From the NCBI GenBank assembly GCA_013335845.1, contig JAAXUU010000002.1:1-22507 (forward strand): a stretch of DNA of 22,507 nucleotides. Reading direction: 5' to 3'. The DNA comes from Actinomycetota bacterium (GTDB taxonomy: Bacteria > Actinomycetota > Coriobacteriia > Coriobacteriales > RUG844). The notes beneath the pieces are model-generated. The model had not been told where the DNA came from and made no database searches. It saw only the letters and a program-made list of their open reading frames with translations. The translations under genes and the position numbers were made by a program. Positions 15,919 through 22,507 of this stretch are shown piece by piece; the stretch's first letter is position 1, and each line of letters starts with the position of its first letter.

Positions 15919-16851
15919 GTGGTCACGTTTCAAGAAATAATCCTTTCGCTTCAACGTTACTGGGCGGAGCGAGGTTGTGTCATCCTTCAACCCTACGATA
16001 CGGAGGTCGGCGCGGGTACCTTCCACACAGCGACGACACTGCGTTCTTTGGGGTCGGGAACATGGAATGTGGCGTATGTCCAGCCGTGCCGTCGACCTAC
16101 CGATGGGCGTTACGGAGAGAACCCGAACCGTATGCAGCATTATTACCAGTTCCAGGTGATCTTGAAACCTTCTCCCGACAATGTCCAAGAGCTCTATCTC
16201 GATTCACTACGCACTATCGGCATCGAGCCGTCCTACCATGATGTACGTTTCGTCGAAGACGATTGGGAATCACCTACGCTCGGTGCATGGGGTCTCGGTT
16301 GGGAAGTCTGGCTCAATGGTATGGAAGTCACCCAGTTCACCTACTTCCAACAGGTCGGAGGCCTTGAGTGCGACCCTGTACCCGCCGAGATAACCTACGG
16401 TCTCGAGCGTCTCGCTATGTATATCCAGGGCGTTGATTCCGTTTACGATCTCGTGTGGAGCATCGCACCCGACGGGACGACGTTCACCTATGGTGATGTG
16501 TTCCTCGAGAACGAGAAGGAATTCTCCGCCTACAACTTCGAATACGCGAATGTCGACATGCTGCTCGCTCACTTCAACGACTACGAAGGTGAATGTCGGT
16601 CCCTTCTCGATAAAGACCTTCCTTTACCTGCATACGACTGCGTCCTGAAATGCTCGCACTCATTCAACCTCCTCGATGCACGTGGTGCTATCTCAGCGAC
16701 GGAACGTATGGGTTATATCCTGCGCGTCCGTACACTTGCGAAAGCATGCTGTGAAGCCTATGTCGCAATGCTCGAGAGGAACCGATCACGCGGTGCAGAT
16801 TCACGTGTGACCGAAAACGCTGCGATGTCGGAAGGAGCAGACCATGAGTAA
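15919..16851 (+). CDS. glyQ: Glycine--tRNA ligase alpha subunit
   Basis: GlyQ is the catalytic subunit of the alpha2-beta2 glycyl-tRNA synthetase and makes glycyl-adenylate. I chose the GTG at 15919 ([20 protein letters not shown]): the family N-terminus starts there and GGAGA lies at 15909-15913. Two upstream in-frame ATG codons (15856 and 15883) are inside lepB. The protein is 310 residues, the normal size. Highly conserved stretches are [47 protein letters not shown] and [24 protein letters not shown], continuing to [23 protein letters not shown]. It overlaps glyS by eight bases. This two-subunit form is uncommon in most actinobacteria, which tend to use the single-chain enzyme. Confidence 0.97.
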   Translation: MVTFQEIILSLQRYWAERGCVILQPYDTEVGAGTFHTATTLRSLGSGTWNVAYVQPCRRPTDGRYGENPNRMQHYYQFQVILKPSPDNVQELYLDSLRTIGIEPSYHDVRFVEDDWESPTLGAWGLGWEVWLNGMEVTQFTYFQQVGGLECDPVPAEITYGLERLAMYIQGVDSVYDLVWSIAPDGTTFTYGDVFLENEKEFSAYNFEYANVDMLLAHFNDYEGECRSLLDKDLPLPAYDCVLKCSHSFNLLDARGAISATERMGYILRVRTLAKACCEAYVAMLERNRSRGADSRVTENAAMSEGADHE

Positions 16852-18916
16852 TCTCTTCGTATTCGAGATCGGAACCGAAGAAATCCCCGCGGCTCCTTTG
16901 GTGGCCGCAACCGAGCAACTCGCACGACTTGCCGAGGAGTCCCTCGAGCACGCACGTATCGGACATGGTGAGATAAAAACCATGTCGACTCCGCGCCGTT
17001 TGATCTTGACGATCAAAGACCTCGCCGAAGAGAGTTCTCCTCTGATGACGCGAAGCAAGGGACCATCGGTCGATATCGCATTCGACGCCGACGGTAACCC
17101 TACGAAGGCGGCTATCGGTTTCGCGCGTGGGAAGGGGCTCGAAGTCAAGGATCTGCAGCGGGGTAAAGAGGGTGACAAGGAATACATCTACGCAATCGTC
17201 GAGAAACGTGCCCGTCGTACTCGCAGCATGCTGCCTGATATCCTGAACGAGCTCATCGTGTCGCTTTCCTGGCCGAAATCCCAGCGGTGGGGAAGCGGCG
17301 ACGCACGTTTCGTGCGACCGGTCCGTTGGATTTTGGCACTTTGGGAAAACGAGATCGTCCCCGTGACCTTCGCCGGTCTGAACGCAGGGCGTATCACCCG
17401 CGGCCATCGCTTGCTCGCGAACGAGGAGTTCGAGGTCGCAAGCGCTGCGAGCTTCTTCGATATACTTGCTGCGGCATGGGTTGTGCCTTCCGCTGAGGTC
17501 CGTAGCGCGAAGATACGCAAGCAGATCGCGGCGTTCGAAGAGAAGACCGGCCTCCGCGCCCGCACACCCGAGAAGATCTTTTCGGAGGTCGTGAACCTCG
17601 TGGAGCACCCGAATGTCCTTCTCGGCCATTTCGATGAGGAATTCCTCCGGATACCGAGCGAGATCATCACCGATGCCATGCTCTCCCATCAGCGTTACTT
17701 CCCTATGTATGACACGCAAGGTGCGCTTTCGAATGCATTCCTATTAGTCAGTAACGGTGCGATTTCCCGTGGCGACATAATCGCCGATGGTAATGAGCGC
17801 GTCGTCCGTGCACGCCTTTCCGACGCTGCGTTCTTCTATCATGAAGACAAGAAGCGCCCCCTCGAAGCCTATGTCGAAGATTTGGAGAGGGTGGTATTCC
17901 AAGAGAAGCTCGGAACGGTCGGTGCGAAAACGCGCAGGATCGAAGCGTTGGTCTCGGAGTTATGCGAGCGAGGCGCATGTGGTTTCGAAGATACCGGAAA
18001 TGCACTCCGCGCGGCACATCTATGTAAAGCGGACCTTGTCACGAACGCCGTAGTGGAATTCACGTCGCTCCAGGGTGTTATGGGCGGTTACTACGCCAAG
18101 GAAAGCGGAGAAACCGAGGATGTCGTCCTAGCTATTTCCGAGCATTATTTCCCCCGTTTCTCACAGGATATCCTGCCTTCCAACTTCGCGGGTAAGATCG
18201 TCGCATTCTCAGATAAACTCGATACGATCTGCGGTATCTTCTCGATCGGGCAAGGTCCGACCGGATCGTCCGATCCTTTCGCCCTGCGCCGCGGCGCTAT
18301 CGGTATCATCAACATCCTGCTTGCAGGGCTCACCGTCTCGCTTCGCGATGCCATAGAGCTTGCGGTGGATAATTACCGGGGAACCACCGATTTCGACCGT
18401 AACGCTATCATCGAGGCTGTTCGCGCCTTCTTCGCGACACGTATCGAAGTCATCGCCCGCGAGCGTGGCTTCGAGGCGGATACCGTCGCCGCCGTACTTG
18501 CGTGCGATATCATTGAACCGACGGTCGTCATAGCTCGCTGTGAGGCGCTTGCGAATGCGCGCATGAATTCGCCGGAGCTCTTCGAGGACTTGGCAACCGC
18601 CTATACACGCGCGGCGAATCTTACCGATGCGAGTCTTGGCACCGATCTGGTGCACGACCTCCTTACACCCGAAGACAACGCTTTACTTTTGGCAGTAAGT
18701 GCGTGCGAACAGAGTATCGGGAAATCGCTCGAGAGTCATGATTATCCTGCAGCTGTGCAGTCTTTGGCGGAGCTCAGACTTCCTATCGACACGTTTTTCC
18801 ACGATGTCTTGATCATGGATAAGGATACGGCTGTTCGAGAGAACCGACTTCGCCTCCTCAACCGTTTCGTCGAGGTGTTCGGAAGCGTCGCAGACATAGG
18901 GAAACTGGGAAAATGA
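16844..18916 (+). CDS. glyS: Glycine--tRNA ligase beta subunit
   Basis: GlyS is the tRNA-binding subunit that pairs with GlyQ. The 690-residue chain begins [22 protein letters not shown], a signature of the family, after a good binding site (AAGGAG at 16832-16837). The middle carries the HD-like region (around [44 protein letters not shown], then [18 protein letters not shown] and [28 protein letters not shown]). The C-terminal part is the helical anticodon-binding domain ([18 protein letters not shown]). It overlaps glyQ by eight bases and ppsR by four (ATGA), so the three are likely translated from one message. Confidence 0.97.
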   Translation: MSNLFVFEIGTEEIPAAPLVAATEQLARLAEESLEHARIGHGEIKTMSTPRRLILTIKDLAEESSPLMTRSKGPSVDIAFDADGNPTKAAIGFARGKGLEVKDLQRGKEGDKEYIYAIVEKRARRTRSMLPDILNELIVSLSWPKSQRWGSGDARFVRPVRWILALWENEIVPVTFAGLNAGRITRGHRLLANEEFEVASAASFFDILAAAWVVPSAEVRSAKIRKQIAAFEEKTGLRARTPEKIFSEVVNLVEHPNVLLGHFDEEFLRIPSEIITDAMLSHQRYFPMYDTQGALSNAFLLVSNGAISRGDIIADGNERVVRARLSDAAFFYHEDKKRPLEAYVEDLERVVFQEKLGTVGAKTRRIEALVSELCERGACGFEDTGNALRAAHLCKADLVTNAVVEFTSLQGVMGGYYAKESGETEDVVLAISEHYFPRFSQDILPSNFAGKIVAFSDKLDTICGIFSIGQGPTGSSDPFALRRGAIGIINILLAGLTVSLRDAIELAVDNYRGTTDFDRNAIIEAVRAFFATRIEVIARERGFEADTVAAVLACDIIEPTVVIARCEALANARMNSPELFEDLATAYTRAANLTDASLGTDLVHDLLTPEDNALLLAVSACEQSIGKSLESHDYPAAVQSLAELRLPIDTFFHDVLIMDKDTAVRENRLRLLNRFVEVFGSVADIGKLGK

Positions 18917-19758
18917 GTAACGGAATCGTTCGGGAGTCTCCTTTGGTACACGTTATCTCAGATTCGTTGGGTGACACCGCTGCGATGGTCGTTTCGGCTG
19001 CCGTGAGCCAATTTCCACAGATACAGGGTACCTTAGGGCGCCTATCGCACGTGAAAAGCATCGAACAGGTATTTGACTATCTCGACGACAACCGCATGGA
19101 TGGTAAGCCGATGGTCGTCTTCCATACGTTTGCCGATGAGAGCCTCCGAGAAAGACTCTGGGAGTACCCGCATATCGATGAACTCTATGTCGTGGATCTG
19201 CTCGGTCCTGCGATCGAAGCACTTTCCGGTGTCTTCGGCGAAATCCCGATCGGAAAACCAGGAGTCATCCACGAGACCGATGCCGAGTATTTCAAACGTA
19301 TCGAGGCTGTGGACTACACCGTCAATCATGACGACGGGCGTGGGGAAGACGATCTGGACGATGCGGATATCGTACTCATCGGGGTATCGAGAACCTCGAA
19401 GACGCCTCTTTCGCTTTTCTTGGCGACGCGGGGATACAAAGTCGCGAACATTCCACTCGTGCTCGGCGTCGAGCCCCCGAGTTCCCTCTTCAAGGTCGAC
19501 CGGAAGAAGATTTTCGGTCTCATGTCGAACGCGAGACTTCTGTCCGAAATCCGCTATAGAAGGCTCGGAACGGCGATGGACGTCGCAGAATCCTACGCTG
19601 CCGTCGAAAAGGTCCAGGAAGATCTGGATAATGCCCGAGCCCTTATGCGTAAGCTCGGCTGTATCGTCATCCGCACAGACAACAAGGCCATCGAGGAAAC
19701 CGCTCAAGAGATACTACAGTACTACAAGGCTGGAAATGGCCTGGAAAATCTTTCTTAA
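18913..19758 (+). CDS. ppsR: Pyruvate phosphate dikinase regulatory protein
   Basis: This bifunctional enzyme inactivates pyruvate phosphate dikinase by ADP-dependent phosphorylation of a threonine next to the catalytic histidine, and reactivates it by phosphate-dependent dephosphorylation. The 281-residue protein matches the DUF299/PSRP family, with N-terminal VHVISDSLGDTAAMVVSAAVSQFP and a P-loop-like GVSRTSKT at 157-164, followed by PLSLFLATRGYKVANIPLVLGVEPPSSLFKVD. The ATG overlaps the glyS stop by four bases, tying its translation to the tRNA synthetase genes. Its predicted target, ppdK, is the next gene, which favours a dikinase regulator over the related PEP-synthase regulator. Confidence 0.94.
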   Translation: MSNGIVRESPLVHVISDSLGDTAAMVVSAAVSQFPQIQGTLGRLSHVKSIEQVFDYLDDNRMDGKPMVVFHTFADESLRERLWEYPHIDELYVVDLLGPAIEALSGVFGEIPIGKPGVIHETDAEYFKRIEAVDYTVNHDDGRGEDDLDDADIVLIGVSRTSKTPLSLFLATRGYKVANIPLVLGVEPPSSLFKVDRKKIFGLMSNARLLSEIRYRRLGTAMDVAESYAAVEKVQEDLDNARALMRKLGCIVIRTDNKAIEETAQEILQYYKAGNGLENLS

Positions 19759-19915
19759 TATTCTGGAAATGCAATAATAGAAAGGTCGCACTGTGGCGCG
19801 TGGTATTTATTTCACTCATGCTTGATGGTCCGCGCCCAGGCGTCTTGAGCACGTATATTTGCGTGAATACATATATAGGCCATATACATTTGTAGGGTGA
19901 GACAAAGGAGTTCAG
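19759..19915 (+). promoter_or_regulatory. ppdK leader with candidate promoters
   Basis: This 157-base gap separates ppsR from ppdK. Candidate promoters are TTGAGC (19845-19850) with TACATA (19868-19873), 17 bases apart, and TTGCGT (19859-19864) with TATACA (19883-19888), 18 bases apart. A 6-bp stem, GGCGCG (19795-19800) with CGCGCC (19831-19836), has a long loop and no T-run, so no terminator is called. AAGGAG at 19905-19910 is the ribosome binding site of ppdK. Confidence 0.4.
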
Positions 19916-22507
19916 GTGCCTAAGACAGACCAGCGTGTTTTTGCTTTTGGAAAAGACCTTGCCGGTAACAATGTTACCGAGGGCAATGCTTCGATGAAGG
20001 GGATTTTGGGAGGCAAGGGTGCGAACCTGGCCGAAATGGCAAAAATCGGTCTTCCGGTACCTCCCGGCTTTACCATCTCTTGCCAGACGTGCATGGATTA
20101 CTCCCGCGCGAATGAATTCCCCGAGGGTGTGCTCGACACCATCCAAGAGTATCGTCTCGATCTCGAGGCACGTATCGGCAAACGTATCGGTGACAAAGAA
20201 GATCCTTTACTCGTATCGGTTAGAAGTGGCGCGCCGTTCTCGATGCCCGGTATGATGGACACCGTTTTGAACCTAGGACTCAATGACGAGTCGATCAAAG
20301 GTCTTATCAAACAAACCGAGAACCCCCGTTTCGCATGGGACTCCTATCGTCGTTTCGTCCAGATGTTCTCCAAGGTGGTCATGGGTGTCGAGGGAGATCT
20401 CTTCGAGAATGCCATCAATGCGAAGAAGATCGCACGCGGCGTCCAAGGCGATAACGAACTGTCTGCTGAAGATCTCGAAGCCCTGGTGACCGAATTCAAG
20501 CAGATCTTCTCGAATCACGTTTCCGCCGAAGAGTACCCAGAGCTCGTCGTAAATGGCGAGGTCTCGTTTCCGCAGGATCCGGATGTGCAACTCAACCTTT
20601 CCATCCGTGCCGTCTTCGGTAGCTGGATGAACGATCGCGCCTGCCTCTATCGCAAGCAGAACAAGATCTCGGACGATCTGGGAACAGCAGTGAACGTCCA
20701 AGCCATGGTATTCGGCAACAAAGGCGAAACCAGTGCGACCGGTGTAGCGTTCACACGCAACCCCGCTAACGGGGAAAACGAGTTCTACGGAGACTACCTG
20801 GTCAACGCCCAAGGTGAGGACGTCGTCGCCGGTATCCGTAACACCTCTCCGATTTCCGAACTCAAGAGCGTCGAAGGTCTTCAAGAGGCCGGTCACGAGC
20901 TCGAGGGAGTCTTCGATATCCTCGAAAAACATTACCGCGACATGTGCGATATCGAATTCACAATCGAACAGGGTAAACTCTGGATGCTCCAGACGCGTGT
21001 CGGAAAGCGTACTGCAGCCGCCGCCTTGCGTATCGCCATCTCCATGGTGGAAGAAGGTCTCATCTCGCGTGACGAGGCCATCATGCGCATCGACCCTGCG
21101 CAGCTCGACCAACTCCTCCACCCTCAGTTCGATAAGAATGCGAAATACGAAGTCATCGCCAAGGGCTTGAACGCGAGTCCCGGTGCGGCGGTGGGCGAGT
21201 GCGTCTTCTCGTCAGCTGATGCCGTTGCTGCAGTTGCCGCCGGTCGTAAAGTCGTATTGATCCGTTGGGAAACGAACCCGGATGACCTGGCCGGCATGGT
21301 CGCCGCCGAAGGTATCCTCACAAGCCACGGTGGAAAGACAAGTCATGCTGCCGTTATCGCACGTGGTATGGGCGCTCCCTGTGTATGCGGTGCCGAGGCC
21401 CTGAAGATCAATGCCGAGAAGAAACAGGCCATCGTGAGCGGCACGGATATCGTGTTGCACGAAGGTGATATGATCTCCATCGACGGAACCTCGGGCATCG
21501 TCGTTCTCGGAGCCGTCGAGCTCGTTTTGCCGGAACTCTCCGGTGACCTCGATACGATCCTGGAATGGGCGGACGAAGTTCGTACGATGGGTGTTCGCGC
21601 CAACGCCGACAACCCGGAGGATGCAGTCCTTTCTCGTGAGTTCGGTGCTGAAGGCATAGGACTGTGCCGTACCGAGCATATGTTCCTCGGTGACCGCAAG
21701 TCCATTATCCAGTCTTTCATCCTGACTGATGATGAAGCAACCAAGCAGAAAGCACTCGATGACCTTCTCGCCGCTCAGACCGGGGACTTCCTCGGGATGT
21801 TCAAAGCTATGGACGGTCTCACCGTCACAGTTCGTTTGCTCGATCCTCCTCTACACGAGTTCTTGGACAACCCGCGCGAGCTCGAAGTTGAGATAACGAA
21901 GCTCGAGTGCATGGGTGGCAATCCTGATATCATCGCTGCGAAGCGTAAGCTCTTGGCACAGATCGATGCTATGGTCGAGTCGAACCCGATGCTCGGACTG
22001 CGCGGTTGCCGTCTTGCCATCATGTATCCCGAACTCCCTGCCATGCAGGTCCGCGCAATCGCGAGTGCTGCGGCTCAACTCAAACTCGAAGGGTTCGATC
22101 CCAAGCCGGAGATCATGATCCCGCTCGTGTCCTTAGTGAGTGAACTCGAACTTCTACGTGGTGAAGCCGAAGAGGTTCTCGCTATCGTCGAGTCGGAGTA
22201 TGGCGTCAAACTCGATATCCCGATCGGAACCATGATCGAGCTTCCGCGCGCCGCTGTCACCGCGGACGAAATCGGTAAGGTAGCTGACTTCTTCTCGTTC
22301 GGAACGAACGACCTGACACAGACCACCTTCGGCTTCTCTCGTGACGACGTCGAAGGCAAGTTCATTCCCCGTTATCTTGCGCGTCGTCTCATCACCGTCA
22401 ACCCGTTTGAAACGGTCGATAGTGGAGTCGCGAAGCTTGTCGAGATGGGCTGTACCCTCGGTCGCAGCGTGAACCCCGGCATTCATCTCGGTGTATGCGG
22501 AGAGCAC
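19916..22507 (+). CDS. ppdK: Pyruvate, phosphate dikinase, 3' end missing
   Basis: The enzyme interconverts pyruvate, ATP and phosphate with PEP, AMP and pyrophosphate, and in anaerobes can run glycolytically or gluconeogenically. The start is GTG at 19916 (VPKTDQRVFAFGKDLAGNNV), five bases after AAGGAG. The frame is open to the last base, giving 864 residues of an expected 880-900. The nucleotide-binding domain spans about 1-360 (LGGKGANLAEMAKIGLPVPPGFTIS, SVRSGAPFSMPGMMDTVLNLGL, LQTRVGKRT). The phosphohistidine domain has GGKTSHAAVIARGMGAPCVCG with Thr475 (regulatory) and His477 (catalytic). The C-terminal PEP/pyruvate barrel shows GIGLCRTEHMF, MLGLRGCRL, SFGTNDLTQ and, at the very edge, GVCGEH with the catalytic Cys861. 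The regulator gene precedes it. Confidence 0.97.
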   Translation, partial: MPKTDQRVFAFGKDLAGNNVTEGNASMKGILGGKGANLAEMAKIGLPVPPGFTISCQTCMDYSRANEFPEGVLDTIQEYRLDLEARIGKRIGDKEDPLLVSVRSGAPFSMPGMMDTVLNLGLNDESIKGLIKQTENPRFAWDSYRRFVQMFSKVVMGVEGDLFENAINAKKIARGVQGDNELSAEDLEALVTEFKQIFSNHVSAEEYPELVVNGEVSFPQDPDVQLNLSIRAVFGSWMNDRACLYRKQNKISDDLGTAVNVQAMVFGNKGETSATGVAFTRNPANGENEFYGDYLVNAQGEDVVAGIRNTSPISELKSVEGLQEAGHELEGVFDILEKHYRDMCDIEFTIEQGKLWMLQTRVGKRTAAAALRIAISMVEEGLISRDEAIMRIDPAQLDQLLHPQFDKNAKYEVIAKGLNASPGAAVGECVFSSADAVAAVAAGRKVVLIRWETNPDDLAGMVAAEGILTSHGGKTSHAAVIARGMGAPCVCGAEALKINAEKKQAIVSGTDIVLHEGDMISIDGTSGIVVLGAVELVLPELSGDLDTILEWADEVRTMGVRANADNPEDAVLSREFGAEGIGLCRTEHMFLGDRKSIIQSFILTDDEATKQKALDDLLAAQTGDFLGMFKAMDGLTVTVRLLDPPLHEFLDNPRELEVEITKLECMGGNPDIIAAKRKLLAQIDAMVESNPMLGLRGCRLAIMYPELPAMQVRAIASAAAQLKLEGFDPKPEIMIPLVSLVSELELLRGEAEEVLAIVESEYGVKLDIPIGTMIELPRAAVTADEIGKVADFFSFGTNDLTQTTFGFSRDDVEGKFIPRYLARRLITVNPFETVDSGVAKLVEMGCTLGRSVNPGIHLGVCGEH

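Noticed and set aside
16688..17719. Minus-strand open frame (343 codons) opposite glyQ and glyS
   Set aside because: It spans the overlap of two secure genes on the other strand; the composition is that of a shadow frame.
19795..19836. GGCGCG/CGCGCC stem as a terminator after ppsR or a riboswitch
   Set aside because: It is a short stem with a 30-base loop, no T-run, and no recognisable aptamer pattern.
1..22507. Mobile element, CRISPR, phage or defence island
   Set aside because: I saw no transposase, integrase, spacer-repeat pattern, tRNA-bordered duplication or anti-phage gene; every coding stretch belongs to a known housekeeping or metabolic family.

Overview
The window is a densely packed, single-strand (+) stretch of bacterial chromosome holding 19 genes, with no gene on the minus strand and no gap over 300 bases. 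The gene set points to an anaerobic, moderate-GC Gram-positive lineage, and I favour an actinobacterium of the class Coriobacteriia. The clues are a two-subunit glycyl-tRNA synthetase (glyQ/glyS), pyruvate phosphate dikinase with its bifunctional regulator, FixABCX-type electron-transfer flavoproteins, an SRP protein ending in a GLGGLNLPDGFGDLF-like tail, and many GTG/TTG starts. This placement is inference from gene content and style, not from a marker phylogeny.

Region 1 (1-6749) is an information-processing block: the 3' part of rnc (RNase III), smc (chromosome condensation), ftsY (SRP receptor) and ffh (SRP GTPase). The last three are nearly contiguous. The block closes with a strong intrinsic terminator at 6783-6812.

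Region 2 (7036-13179) is a six-gene catabolic/respiratory module. It encodes a family I acyl-CoA:acetate CoA-transferase, a CaiA/YdiO-type acyl-CoA dehydrogenase, both ETF subunits (FixA and FixB types), the FixC flavoprotein and the FixX ferredoxin-like protein. Order and sequence match my recollection of Escherichia coli ydiF-ydiO-(ydiP)-ydiQ-ydiR-ydiS-ydiT, but without the AraC-type regulator ydiP and the acyl-CoA synthetase fadK. The CoA-transferase would activate a carboxylic acid, the dehydrogenase would reduce or oxidise the acyl/enoyl-CoA, and ETF plus FixCX would connect it to the quinone pool. The substrate cannot be read from sequence. The module has its own leader (possible operator at 6964-6983) and a perfect intercistronic hairpin at 9824-9849.

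Region 3 (13303-18916, running into 19758) is the classical translation block: rpsP, khpA, rimM, trmD, lepB, glyQ, glyS, then ppsR. Many junctions overlap or lie within a few bases, and the block starts at a near-consensus promoter (TTGCAC, 16 bp, TATAAT) overlapped by a long dyad. The rplS gene usually found after trmD is absent here.

Region 4 (19916-end) is ppdK, cut by the window end just after its conserved CGEH motif. It sits directly after the gene for its predicted regulatory kinase/phosphotransferase, and it has its own 157-base leader.

I found no mobile element, CRISPR array, RNA gene or defence system. The most notable feature is the CoA-transferase/dehydrogenase/Fix module lying between ffh and rpsP. 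A changed metal-ligand residue in RNase III and several unexplained inverted repeats also deserve a second look.
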